Under the pieces are notes generated by a model. It was given only the letters and a program-made list of their open reading frames with translations, was not told the DNA's origin and searched no databases. A stretch of DNA of 64,000 bases, taken from the NCBI GenBank assembly GCA_964419055.1, contig CAYQNU010000018.1, positions 15,106 to 79,105 on the forward strand. The letters run 5' to 3'. Positions within the stretch are counted from its first letter, which is position 1, and every line of letters starts with the position of its first letter. Of the stretch, positions 34,412 through 43,981 are shown piece by piece. The DNA is from CAYQNU01 sp964419055 (GTDB taxonomy: Bacteria > Bacteroidota > Bacteroidia > Flavobacteriales_D > Parvicellaceae). Position numbers and translations under genes: made by a program.

Positions 34412-37400
34412 ATGCAAAATAGAGGCGCCATTTGGGTTTTTACGATACTGCTAACATTAGCTTGTATCTATCAGTTGTCATTTTCATGGGTTACCGGTAG
34501 TTTTGAGGACAAAGCCATTTCTTATTCTGAGGCCGAATTGAAAAGAATTGAAGGTGAATTGGGAGAAGTCGTTGTTTTGGGTCGTGATACTATCGTAGTA
34601 AAAGACGGGCAACTAACCAACAAAGAGAAGGAAGACGTTAAAAATTTCTATTTTAATGATTACATTTCTACCAATGGAGATGAGTCTATTTATTTAGGAA
34701 TGTCTTATAACAAATGTAAAGGACAACAATTATCTAAAGGTCTGGATCTTCAAGGAGGTTTAAGTGTAACCTTAGAAATGTCTATTCCTGACTTGGTGAG
34801 AAAAAAAGCGGGTAACTCTGAAAAATTAGGGTTTACTGTACCTTTTGAAATTGCTAAAACAAAATTCGCAAAAGGCGAGGGGGATAACTTTATTGATTTG
34901 TTTTTTGAAGCTCATGCAGCTAGTGAATATAAAAATGACCCTATGTCTTATTTCTTAGTGGGATCTGAAGATTTTACAAAAGATATGACTAAAGATCAAA
35001 TCAAAGATAAGTTGAAAGAAATTGCTGTGAAAGCAGTGGATGATGCCGAAGAGAACATTATTAAACGTATTAGCCGTTTTGGGTTAACTCAGGTTAACGT
35101 TTCTAAACAACCGGTTTCTGGTCGTTTGATTATTGAAATTCCTGGAGTGAAAGACGTAGATCGTATGGTGACTTTACTTCAAAAAGAAGCTAAGTTAGAA
35201 TTTTGGGATGGTTTAAATCAAGATTTGTCTGGAAGTTTTACGGCTTTAAGTTCAGCTTCTGAAGGTGTTGATGTTACTGCTGAAAAAGTAGATCCAATTA
35301 CTCTTTTACCTGATTCTCTAAAAAAATATTCTGTTGATACATTAGTTTTGGCTACCAAGCAAGATACGTTAAATAATAAGTATGTTGATTCTATGATAGC
35401 TGCTTCATCTGTTGAAAAACCAGATACTTCGTTAAATTTAAATGAAGCAAATGCAGAAGGTAAATTGTTTGGTGGTAGATTTGAATTCAAACAAATACGT
35501 AACCAAAAAACTGGGATTTACGAGCCTACAATTGGTGTTGCTTTGGCGAAAGATACTGCTTATATCAATGTGTTGTTGGGTTCTGAATTAGCAAAAACGT
35601 ATTTGCCTCAAAGCGCTAAGTTCTTATGGTCGTACAAACAAGAAGAGGTTTCTAGTCCAGATGGAAAAACGACTTCATCAGGTTTTGTATTATACGCAAT
35701 TGACACTGAAGGTCAATCTGAGCCTAAACTTTCTGGAGAAAACGTTGTTCAAGCGGATTACAGTATTGCTGACCCAACCTCTAGACAAGTAACCGTTAAC
35801 ATGAATTTTGATGATGACGGAACAGCTACTTGGGCTAAATGGACAGGTGATAAAAAAGATCATTATATTGGTATCGTTATGGATGATGCTGTATATTCTT
35901 TCCCTGTTATTATGAACCAAATTACAGGTGGAAATACGCAAATTTCAGGTAATTTCACTATTGATGAAGCTAAAGATTTATCTAGTATATTGCGTGCAGG
36001 AGCTTTACCAGCACCAGCAATTGTTGTTGATAAAGCTATGGTTGGTCCAACCCAAGGTGAAGAGAATGTATATAAGAGTATTATCAGTTTCTTGGTAGCT
36101 TTTGGATTAGTATTGGTTTATATGATGTTTTATTACAGCAAAGCCGGAATTGTATCAGGTGTTGCTTTAATTGCAAACGTGTTCTTTATTTTGGGAACAT
36201 TAGCATCATTAGGTGCATCGTTAACGTTACCAGGTATTGCAGGTTTGGTGTTGACCATTGGTATGTCAGTTGATGCCAACGTGCTTATTTTCGAAAGAAT
36301 TAGAGAGGAATTGAGAGATGGAAAAGGTATTAAATTGGCTATTGCTGATGGTTATAAAAATGCTTATTCAGCAATATTGGATTCTAATATTACGTCATTA
36401 CTTACAGCTTTTATATTAGCATATTTTGGTACGGGTGCCATTCAAGGGTTTGCTACCACTTTAATCGTAGGTATTTTCTCATCGTTGTTTGCTTCTATTT
36501 TCGTAACTCGTCTTATTTTCTCTTATATGTTAGATAAGAAAATGGCGATTACCTTCTCAACTAAAGCTACTGAATCAGTGTTTAAAAATGTTAGTATTGA
36601 TTTTATTAAAAAATCAAAATTCGCCTACATTATTTCAGGAACTTTAATTGTTATTGGTCTAGGGTCTTTATTCACAAATGGATTGGATAAAGGAATTGAA
36701 TTCACTGGAGGTAGAACGTACACCATCGAATTCAAAGATAAAATGGATAGAGCTACATTAGAAAGTGAAGTGGCAAAAGTTTCTATTACGGATGGTAAAG
36801 AAGTTAAACCTATTATCAAAACGATTAATAATAGTGACTATATTTTTGAAATCAGTACTAAGTATTATTCAGATGTATTATCTAAAGATGCGAATGCACA
36901 CGTAGATTCGATAATTGATGTAGCCATGAATAATATGGGTTACTTGAAGAGTACTTCAATTGAAGCTATTAATGGCGGAAAAGAAGTGAAGACTTATACG
37001 ATTTTAAATAATCGATCAGTAAACGCTCAAATTTCAAATGAGTTGATGACCAATTCGTTTATTACCATTATTTTCTCACTACTTGTGGTGTTTTTATACA
37101 TTGCTTTCCGTTTCAAAAAATGGCAGTTTGGACTTGGAGCTATGTTGGCTTTATTCCACGATGTGATTATTGTGTTAGGTGTGTTTTCACTGATTTATCC
37201 GTTTGTTTCATTCAACTTGGAAATTGATCAAGCATTTATAGCTGCCATTCTTACAGTGGTTGGTTATTCCATCAACGATACCGTGGTTGTGTTTGATAGA
37301 ATTAGAGAGTTTGTAGGAATTCACAAACGTGATGATCAAAATAAAGTGGTGAACGATGCCTTGAATACAACATTATCAAGAACCATTAATACCTCGCTTA

Positions 37401-37579
37401 CTACCTTTTTGGTATTGTTAGTAATCTTCTTATTTGGTGGTGATAGTATTTCAAGTTTCTCTTTCGCATTATTAATTGGTGTGGTAGTAGGAACGTATTC
37501 ATCTATTTTCATTGCTGCTCCTTTGACGTTGCGTTTTACAAAGTCAATTATGCCAGTGGCACCAAAAGTTGAAAAATAG
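34412..37579 (+). CDS. secDF: Fused protein translocase subunit SecDF
   Basis: 1055 residues, SecD and SecF joined as is usual in Bacteroidota. One N-terminal transmembrane helix, then DLQGG(L) (KGLDLQGGLSVTLEM), a long periplasmic region to about 555, six-helix SecD bundle with GMSVDANVLIFERIREE, linker, SecF half from about 725 (ISGTLIVIGLG, GIEFTGGRTYTIEF) and its bundle with SINDTVVVFDRIRE. Uses the proton gradient to pull proteins out of SecYEG on the periplasmic side; all Sec-dependent T9SS cargo depends on this route. A strong hairpin terminator follows. Confidence 0.97.
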   Translation: MQNRGAIWVFTILLTLACIYQLSFSWVTGSFEDKAISYSEAELKRIEGELGEVVVLGRDTIVVKDGQLTNKEKEDVKNFYFNDYISTNGDESIYLGMSYNKCKGQQLSKGLDLQGGLSVTLEMSIPDLVRKKAGNSEKLGFTVPFEIAKTKFAKGEGDNFIDLFFEAHAASEYKNDPMSYFLVGSEDFTKDMTKDQIKDKLKEIAVKAVDDAEENIIKRISRFGLTQVNVSKQPVSGRLIIEIPGVKDVDRMVTLLQKEAKLEFWDGLNQDLSGSFTALSSASEGVDVTAEKVDPITLLPDSLKKYSVDTLVLATKQDTLNNKYVDSMIAASSVEKPDTSLNLNEANAEGKLFGGRFEFKQIRNQKTGIYEPTIGVALAKDTAYINVLLGSELAKTYLPQSAKFLWSYKQEEVSSPDGKTTSSGFVLYAIDTEGQSEPKLSGENVVQADYSIADPTSRQVTVNMNFDDDGTATWAKWTGDKKDHYIGIVMDDAVYSFPVIMNQITGGNTQISGNFTIDEAKDLSSILRAGALPAPAIVVDKAMVGPTQGEENVYKSIISFLVAFGLVLVYMMFYYSKAGIVSGVALIANVFFILGTLASLGASLTLPGIAGLVLTIGMSVDANVLIFERIREELRDGKGIKLAIADGYKNAYSAILDSNITSLLTAFILAYFGTGAIQGFATTLIVGIFSSLFASIFVTRLIFSYMLDKKMAITFSTKATESVFKNVSIDFIKKSKFAYIISGTLIVIGLGSLFTNGLDKGIEFTGGRTYTIEFKDKMDRATLESEVAKVSITDGKEVKPIIKTINNSDYIFEISTKYYSDVLSKDANAHVDSIIDVAMNNMGYLKSTSIEAINGGKEVKTYTILNNRSVNAQISNELMTNSFITIIFSLLVVFLYIAFRFKKWQFGLGAMLALFHDVIIVLGVFSLIYPFVSFNLEIDQAFIAAILTVVGYSINDTVVVFDRIREFVGIHKRDDQNKVVNDALNTTLSRTINTSLTTFLVLLVIFLFGGDSISSFSFALLIGVVVGTYSSIFIAAPLTLRFTKSIMPVAPKVEK

Positions 37580-37604
37580 TTAATTAATATTTTCAAAATA
37601 AAGG

Positions 37605-37638
37605 AAAGCCTTATCACTTGTGATGAGGCTTTTTTTTT
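37605..37638 (+). terminator. Intrinsic terminator after secDF
   Basis: AAAGCCTTATCAC, two-base loop, GTGATGAGGCTTT (one G-U pair) and nine Ts. Lies just upstream of the TatA-like start codon. Confidence 0.88.
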
Positions 37639-37652
37639 GTAATTTCGCAGCG

Positions 37653-37982
37653 ATGATTTTTTTATTCTTAGATAGTATTGGAGGTGGTGAATTTATTTTC
37701 ATTATTCTTATAGTATTAATGCTATTTGGAGCTGAAAGCATTCCTAATATTGCACGCACACTAGGAAGGGGAATAAGACAAATAAAAGATGCTACTCAAG
37801 AGATTCAAAGAGATATTGCAAAATCAACTGATAATCCTCTTAAAGATTTTAGAGATGCTGCTCAAGAAATTCAAAGGGACATTACCAGTCCAGCCGAAAA
37901 CCCTTTGAAGGAAATTAAGGAAATTACTCAATCCACCGCAACTGATGTTAAAAAGACATTGGATCAAAATTTAGATAGTTAA
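37653..37982 (+). CDS. TatA/TatB-like twin-arginine translocase component
   Basis: 109 residues from the ATG at 37653; the frame is open from 37620 but that would place the start inside the terminator hairpin. Short hydrophobic helix (EFIFIILIVLMLFG) followed by the amphipathic helix AESIPNIARTLGRGIRQIKDA, the TatA hallmark. The C-terminal tail holds a tandem duplication: two 22-residue units D-A-[TA]-Q-E-I-Q-R-D-I. No tatC is adjacent. Forms the inner-membrane pore or adaptor for folded proteins. TatA versus TatB is not settled; hence no symbol. Confidence 0.85.
   Translation: MIFLFLDSIGGGEFIFIILIVLMLFGAESIPNIARTLGRGIRQIKDATQEIQRDIAKSTDNPLKDFRDAAQEIQRDITSPAENPLKEIKEITQSTATDVKKTLDQNLDS
37788..37919 (+). 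repeat. 66-bp tandem duplication inside the TatA-like gene
   Basis: Units 37788-37853 and 37854-37919, both starting GATGCT(A/G)CTCAAGA(G/A)AT and encoding DA(T/A)QEIQRDI ... NPLK(D/E). In frame. Confidence 0.85.
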
Positions 37983-37986
37983 GATT

Positions 37987-38952
37987 ATGATGTATCTACT
38001 GTTATTACTTGGTTTGGCTGTACTCATAGTTGCGGGAGAGTTTTTGGTTAAAGGTGCGGTGGGCATTTCTGTACTCTTAAAGTTATCTCCTTTAGTAATA
38101 GGTATGACCGTAGTTTCTTTTGGTACATCCATGCCAGAATTATTAGTTAGTGTGAATAGTGCTATAGCAGGTAATCCAGAAATTGCCATAGGAAATGTTG
38201 TTGGATCAAACATAGCGAATATTGCTTTTATATTGGGGATTTCTGTTATTATTTTACCGATTATGGCAGAAAAGCAAACCAAAAAAATTGATTATCCTGT
38301 AATGCTTTTTTCAACACTTGTTTTTTATCTGTTTGCGTTCGATAATATGATTGAACGATGGGAAGGTATTATTCTATTTGCTATATTAATTGTCTTCGTA
38401 TACAAAATGGTTACTAAATCACGAAAAGAAGAAAAAATTAAAGCTTTGGAAGCATTAAAAAATGAAGAAGTAAATGATACACCTTCGTTACCTGCATGGA
38501 AATCTACTCTATATTTACTAGTTGGACTAGTGGGACTTTATTTTGGTGCTGATTGGTTTGTTGATGGAGCGGTTCAAATTGCTACTAGCTTTGGTTTGAG
38601 TCAAGCAGTAATTGGCGTTACGGTAGTAGCTTTAGGAACAAGTGCTCCTGAACTTATAGCTTCTGTGGTTGCAGCGCTTAGAAAACAAGCCGATTTATCA
38701 ATTGGCAATATAATTGGATCAAATATTTTCAACATTTTTGCCGTACTGGGGATTACTGCCATTATTAAACCAACAGAAGTAACCAATGATATGCTCAATT
38801 TTGATTCACTTTGGATGATCGGTATTTCATTACTCCTTTTACCAATGATTTATTTTTCCAAATCTATTGGTCGTTTAGCAGGAACAATTTTATTTACAGT
38901 ATACCTGGCCTATCTCGTTGTTATTGTGTTGAAAATTAAGGGGATATTTTAA
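37987..38952 (+). CDS. Calcium/sodium antiporter (CaCA family, YrbG-like)
   Basis: 321 residues, about ten transmembrane helices. Two inverted alpha repeats carry the signature GTSMPELLVSVNSAI (about residue 45) and GTSAPELIASVVAAL (about residue 218), both followed by GN(V/I)(V/I)GSNI. Length and motifs match bacterial YrbG-type exchangers in the inner membrane. Starts four bases after the TatA-like stop codon, so the two are likely co-transcribed, though no functional link is known. Confidence 0.93.
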   Translation: MMYLLLLLGLAVLIVAGEFLVKGAVGISVLLKLSPLVIGMTVVSFGTSMPELLVSVNSAIAGNPEIAIGNVVGSNIANIAFILGISVIILPIMAEKQTKKIDYPVMLFSTLVFYLFAFDNMIERWEGIILFAILIVFVYKMVTKSRKEEKIKALEALKNEEVNDTPSLPAWKSTLYLLVGLVGLYFGADWFVDGAVQIATSFGLSQAVIGVTVVALGTSAPELIASVVAALRKQADLSIGNIIGSNIFNIFAVLGITAIIKPTEVTNDMLNFDSLWMIGISLLLLPMIYFSKSIGRLAGTILFTVYLAYLVVIVLKIKGIF

Positions 38953-39032
38953 TAAGGAGAGTTTATAATTTTATATTTGTATCTTTTTATTTATTTTTAG
39001 TTTTATAAGATACAAACATAAATCATCTCATT

Positions 39033-40364
39033 ATGAAAATCCAACATATTCTTTTAAGCTCATCCTTCTTTGTATTGTTGAGCTGTGCCACAGAAAATAC
39101 TTCTAAATCGAGTGATAACTCAAAGTTGATGTCTTCCATTAACTATGATAAAATCATTAAAAAACCATACAACAATGTAAATCTTGATTCAGAATTGATT
39201 GTTGTTGATACTCAAAAAGATAGTCTGTATAAATTAGATAAAGGAGGACATATTTATGTTCCCGCCAATTCATTTGTTCATTTATCGGGCGAAATGGTAT
39301 CGGGTAGTGTTGAAATTTCTATCGAAAAATATACTTCTCTTTCAGATATTATTTTGTCTGGAATACCTATGAAATATGATAGTGCAGGAATTGAATATGA
39401 TTTTACATCAGCAGGGATGTATAACATATCGGGGAAAAAAGACAACGAGCCAATAGCTATAGCTCCTCAAAAATCAATTGAAGTAGGCATTACCTCTTAC
39501 ATTGAAGATAGTCCTTGTTTTAATTTTTATCAATTAAATGAAAACGGAAATTGGAATTATTTATCCACCGAAGAAGCTACCCATAATCCTGACTTCCCAA
39601 AGGATCTAATTATACCCGAAGAGCCCAAAGTAATTCAAGGAGAGGAATTAGTTTTTGATTTGAATATCCAAAAAATGTCAAAATATGACAACAGTGAACT
39701 ACAATTTTTTCTTTGGCAATATGATGGGTTAAATTCAGATACGATAGATAAAGCTATTTTATCTAATATAAATTATAAAAATCTTGAATTAATTAAGACT
39801 ACTAAAAGTCAATGGTCCTATGATCTTAAATTGAAAGATAAAAACAAAACAGTAACGATTCCTGTAAAACCTGCTTTTACGGAAGAAAACATTGAAGCTG
39901 CTATGCAGGAGTATAAAAAAGCACTTAAAACTATAGAAGCTAATCAAGCAGCTGCCGATGCCATTGAACAAGGTAATTTTTTGAGAGTTTCGAGTATTCA
40001 AAACTTTGGAATTTATAATTACGATAGAGTAATCAATGATCCTGAAAGAATAAAAGTCTCTGCAACTTTTGATGTGGGCAAAGAATATTCAAATGAATTT
40101 ATTACGGTTTATTTAATCAGTCGGGAACAAAATGCTGTAATTAGTTATGGAAGTTATACGTTCGATAAGTTTAGTTTTAATCCAGTACATAATAATATCT
40201 TAGTAGCTACCTTACCTAATAATGAAGTAGCAGTAATGGATACAAAAACATTTAAAAATAATACATCATTGGGGAAAACCAATGCTATTCATTTTAAGCT
40301 AAATCTGTTGGATCAATTGGTTACCAATAGTAAAGAATTAGATGATCTAATCGAATCACTATAA
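39033..40364 (+). CDS. Uncharacterised lipoprotein
   Basis: 443 residues with lipobox VLLSC (Cys18). Features: LDKGGHIYVPANSFVHLSG, then a regulatory-like beta segment (VSGSVEISIEKYTSLSDIILSGIPM, quoted in part), AGMYNISGKKDNEPIAI, and a central helical part rich in Lys/Glu (AMQEYKKALKTIEANQAAADA). I recognise this as a kind of Bacteroidota outer-membrane lipoprotein of unknown function, often carrying the GIPM-x-YDSAG motif. 33 bases before the WG-repeat gene and likely co-transcribed. Confidence 0.75.
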   Translation: MKIQHILLSSSFFVLLSCATENTSKSSDNSKLMSSINYDKIIKKPYNNVNLDSELIVVDTQKDSLYKLDKGGHIYVPANSFVHLSGEMVSGSVEISIEKYTSLSDIILSGIPMKYDSAGIEYDFTSAGMYNISGKKDNEPIAIAPQKSIEVGITSYIEDSPCFNFYQLNENGNWNYLSTEEATHNPDFPKDLIIPEEPKVIQGEELVFDLNIQKMSKYDNSELQFFLWQYDGLNSDTIDKAILSNINYKNLELIKTTKSQWSYDLKLKDKNKTVTIPVKPAFTEENIEAAMQEYKKALKTIEANQAAADAIEQGNFLRVSSIQNFGIYNYDRVINDPERIKVSATFDVGKEYSNEFITVYLISREQNAVISYGSYTFDKFSFNPVHNNILVATLPNNEVAVMDTKTFKNNTSLGKTNAIHFKLNLLDQLVTNSKELDDLIESL

Positions 40365-40397
40365 ATAGATTATATTCATTTATTTTGACTTTAATTA

Positions 40398-43300
40398 ATG
40401 CAATCTATGAGTTGTAGGAAGCACATATTGGTTTTATTGATGTCAGTTTGTTTTGGCACTTTTCATACTCAAATGGCAACTCAAACCTTATTGCCGATTA
40501 TTAAAAATGGAAAATGGGGCGCAATAGATGCATCTGGTAAAGAAGTAATTTCTCCTAAATTTAGTAAAATTGAATCGTTTATCAATGGCGAAGCTGTTGC
40601 CTATGATAACAAAAAAAGAGGGGTAATAAACAGACAAGGTGATTGGATAATTTATCCACTATATGAAAAAATTGAAATTATAGATTTTAATGGCAATCAA
40701 GCTTATAAAGTTTGGTTAAACAATAAATGTGGGTTAATTGACAAAAACCAAGAACGCATTTTATCTATAAAGTACGAAGATATTTCTATTCAGAACGATT
40801 TCTTTTTTTGCAGAAATCAAGGTAATTGGCAAATTGGTATAGTAGAAAATGAAAAATTGATAACCAACGAATCATATGATAGAATCATTAAAACAACTTA
40901 TTTTTTTATTGGTATTAAAGAAGAGGTAAATACAGTTATCACCCAAGAAGGTAAATTAGTGCCTACCAATTGTCAATTTTTTATGGAGAAGAATAAAATA
41001 TTGATTGGATTTGATGAAAAATTCATTCCCAAAATTTACTTAACTAATGGTGAAGAGATTCTTGATAATAAATTTAATTTAAGTAAATCGGATCAGGATT
41101 TTTTAGTGTTGGACGTTTTAAAAAAAGAACAAGATGTTTTTATTAAAAATTACAATGTTCCTGATGAGTTTTTTTTAAAATCCGTTGAATTTTCAGGTTT
41201 ATTTTCCACCTCAACTCAAAAATGGTTAATTAAGGGTGATTATGATGCTCTTTATAGATTGAATTCTGGCCTTTTTATAGTCAATAAAAACAATTTGTTG
41301 GGAGTTGTAGATACCGTGGGTACTCTGCTAAGTAAAATTCAAGCTGATAATATTTTTACTCTAGGGAATTTTATAGTTTGGGCAAAAGATGATTTTTTCG
41401 GATTATATGATCAAAATTTTAATGAAATTGTTCCTCCCAAGCAAGATAATTTGGCACTACAGCCCAACAATTTGATTTATTATTTTAATAATGGCAAAGT
41501 AGGGATTATCGATGCAAATGGAAGATTGGTATCTAAGGCTATCTACAACAATATTGTGAAACAAGGCAAATCTTACAAAGCCTATACGGATGACTATCTT
41601 GTTTTATATGACTTTAGTGATAGAGGTGTTTATCAATCAGAAAAGAAGTTTTCCAACGTAGTAATAATCAAATCTCGAATGGAATTTTCTAAATTAGAAA
41701 GCATCAATTCAAATCGATTCGGAGCTCCATCTCCTCAAGAATTGGGTTTTGGTTGGTATGTCGATTCAATTCCATATGTCAAAAAAGATAAACCCGAAGA
41801 TACATTGTACACTAAAAAGTGGGGTATGAAAAACAATCTTGATTCAATTACCGTTAAACCCATATATTTCAATCCTCAAATCATTTCATCTGATTTTTCG
41901 CTAGCTTATTTGAAAAAGCCCTCCGTGCGCTTACCAAAAACCTTACCCACCGTAAATTCGTTACCTTATGATAAACGATTTGATATTATTGATAATGTTC
42001 TTCAGAAAAAAGTAAATACATCGGTTTTTTATCACATTAATTTTATTGACACCAATTCAACAGGATTTATGTCTTTTTTTGACAAAAATGGAATTGGCAT
42101 AATGAAAAAAGATTTTTCTGTAATACGTAACGATATTTCTTTTATTGATAAAATGAAGGATGATGCATCGCGTTTCTGTGTTGAATCTTCAGAGATTATT
42201 TACCAAGAGATTAATTCAAAAGGTGTTTCAGCATTTGATTATTGGCAAAGAAGTGGCTCCTTATTGTCGGATGGCGTAAATAATTTTGCACCATCAAAAC
42301 CCTATGCAATCTTTAAAGATGCTAAATGGGGCTTTTTGAGAAACGATGGATCAGAATTGTTTCCACCACAGTTTAAATATGTTCAAAATTTTAACAAAGG
42401 AGTCGCTTTTGTTTTTGACAAAAATTGGGGTGCTGTAAATAAAGACACTATCATCATTCCTTTAATTTATGATGAAGTTAGCGAGTTTTTAATGAATGAA
42501 GTCGATCAAATTTATCAAGTGAAAATAGTGTCAAAACCAACAAGTCTTTTTTATGACACCTTAGCTCAGTTGATTGAACTAGAATATTCTGTTGTGCAGA
42601 ACTTGGCAAATGGTTTTTTATTGGTCCGATCAAAAGAGGGTTTTGGTATTGTCAATAGTGAAGGTGAATGGAGTTTAAAACCTTCCTTAAAACGTAAACC
42701 AGATTGCAAAACTGGATACTGTTTAGTCAAAGAATCTAAATATGGAGTTATCGATTTTGAAGGAAACCAATTGGTTGAATGTGTTTATGATGATATTGTA
42801 AATTATTTAGGCGATGGTCTCGTAGTCGTTAAAAAATCAGGTAAATTGGGAGTAGGAAATGATGTTGGAGATTGGATTGTAGCTCCCATTGCCACATCAA
42901 TTCAGTATGAAAATGGATTGCTAAAGGTGTCCAATTCTAATTCTGTAAAATTATATACCATCAATGGTCAATTGCTTTCAAAAAAGAAATGGGAGTATTA
43001 TGACATTGATCAGGCTAACAATAAGATGATGTATGTGAGTAAAGGTAAAACGGTGATAGTTGACCTTTCCACCCAAAAGAAATTAGTTGTTTTAGATAAA
43101 GTTTGTTTGCGGTTTTTAAAAGGACTTTTAATAATTAAAGACCCACAAAACACCTCATTAATAGGAGCGATAAGCGAAAAGGGTGAATCCGTTATACCCA
43201 CTCATTTTAGCGAAATAAATTCGATTAGTGACTCTATACTTTTAGTGAAAAAAGAAAAAGAGTTGGGCTTATTAAGTGTTCAAGGCAAAGAAATTATTCC

Positions 43301-43820
43301 CGTAGAATATAAAAAAATAACTGCGGTTTTTCAGGACTATTTTGCTGCTGTAAAACAAGGTAAAATTGATTTTTATAACCAAAAAGGTAAAATAGTATAT
43401 TCGATGTCGGGATTTGATGTAGCGCAATGTAACGATAGCTTAATAATGATTAAAGGAACAAAAAAGATAACGTATTTAAATGCTCACTTTGAAAATCATT
43501 TTAATGATGTTTTTTTTGATGGATATCCTTTTATTGGGCAATATACTTCTGTGCTTACTAAAGAGGGTTGGGTGATATTAGGAATCAACGGGCAAGTTAT
43601 GTGTGCCGGATTAATCAACAAGTTAATACCAAGAGGTGATAATATTTTTCAATGTGGGGAAATGGTTTTTTTAGGGCTATATGATGCTAAAGGAAAGTTG
43701 ATTTTAGAGCCAATTTATGATAAAATAAATTATTTGGGTGATGGGGTAATAAGATGCGAAAAAAATGGGAAAATTGGATATATTGAAACAAAAGGCAACT
43801 GGATTTTCCCCCTTCATTAG
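40398..43820 (+). CDS. WG-repeat protein
   Basis: 1140 residues. N-terminal signal-like segment (HILVLLMSVCFGTFHTQ) after MQSMSCRK; the second ATG at 40407 is an alternative start. The rest is a long series of WG beta-repeats with the pattern (K)-x-G-[ALV]-[IV]-[DN]-x-x-G-x-x-[IL]-[IV]-x-P-x-[FY]: WGAIDASGKEVISPKF, VGIIDANGRLV, WGFLRNDGSELFPPQF, LGLLSVQGKEIIPVEY and at least ten others. Repeats are spread across the whole length with a less regular middle (about 440-620). WG repeats form beta-meanders or propellers for protein contacts; specific function unknown. Probably exported with the upstream lipoprotein. Confidence 0.85.
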   Translation: MQSMSCRKHILVLLMSVCFGTFHTQMATQTLLPIIKNGKWGAIDASGKEVISPKFSKIESFINGEAVAYDNKKRGVINRQGDWIIYPLYEKIEIIDFNGNQAYKVWLNNKCGLIDKNQERILSIKYEDISIQNDFFFCRNQGNWQIGIVENEKLITNESYDRIIKTTYFFIGIKEEVNTVITQEGKLVPTNCQFFMEKNKILIGFDEKFIPKIYLTNGEEILDNKFNLSKSDQDFLVLDVLKKEQDVFIKNYNVPDEFFLKSVEFSGLFSTSTQKWLIKGDYDALYRLNSGLFIVNKNNLLGVVDTVGTLLSKIQADNIFTLGNFIVWAKDDFFGLYDQNFNEIVPPKQDNLALQPNNLIYYFNNGKVGIIDANGRLVSKAIYNNIVKQGKSYKAYTDDYLVLYDFSDRGVYQSEKKFSNVVIIKSRMEFSKLESINSNRFGAPSPQELGFGWYVDSIPYVKKDKPEDTLYTKKWGMKNNLDSITVKPIYFNPQIISSDFSLAYLKKPSVRLPKTLPTVNSLPYDKRFDIIDNVLQKKVNTSVFYHINFIDTNSTGFMSFFDKNGIGIMKKDFSVIRNDISFIDKMKDDASRFCVESSEIIYQEINSKGVSAFDYWQRSGSLLSDGVNNFAPSKPYAIFKDAKWGFLRNDGSELFPPQFKYVQNFNKGVAFVFDKNWGAVNKDTIIIPLIYDEVSEFLMNEVDQIYQVKIVSKPTSLFYDTLAQLIELEYSVVQNLANGFLLVRSKEGFGIVNSEGEWSLKPSLKRKPDCKTGYCLVKESKYGVIDFEGNQLVECVYDDIVNYLGDGLVVVKKSGKLGVGNDVGDWIVAPIATSIQYENGLLKVSNSNSVKLYTINGQLLSKKKWEYYDIDQANNKMMYVSKGKTVIVDLSTQKKLVVLDKVCLRFLKGLLIIKDPQNTSLIGAISEKGESVIPTHFSEINSISDSILLVKKEKELGLLSVQGKEIIPVEYKKITAVFQDYFAAVKQGKIDFYNQKGKIVYSMSGFDVAQCNDSLIMIKGTKKITYLNAHFENHFNDVFFDGYPFIGQYTSVLTKEGWVILGINGQVMCAGLINKLIPRGDNIFQCGEMVFLGLYDAKGKLILEPIYDKINYLGDGVIRCEKNGKIGYIETKGNWIFPLH

Positions 43821-43956
43821 TAATTAAAGGATTTACTTTTCTTCTTTTTCAGTAATTTCGCACTTATTTTTTATGTTTTTTGCTTTTGCCTATGTAATAA
43901 ATAGGGGTATGTTGAAAAAAAATAGAATAAATTTAATTTTACCCCCTAAAAAAATA

Positions 43957-43964
43957 TACCTTTG
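43957..43964 (+). promoter_or_regulatory. Putative -7 promoter element of glnN
   Basis: TACCTTTG then CGTC, a TAnnTTTG match, 18 bases before the ATG. -33 element weak. Confidence 0.5.
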
Positions 43965-43981
43965 CGTCAAAATTATAATAA

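Noticed and set aside
43010..43201. Minus-strand open frame within the WG-repeat gene
   Set aside because: Overlaps a clear coding frame and has no independent support.
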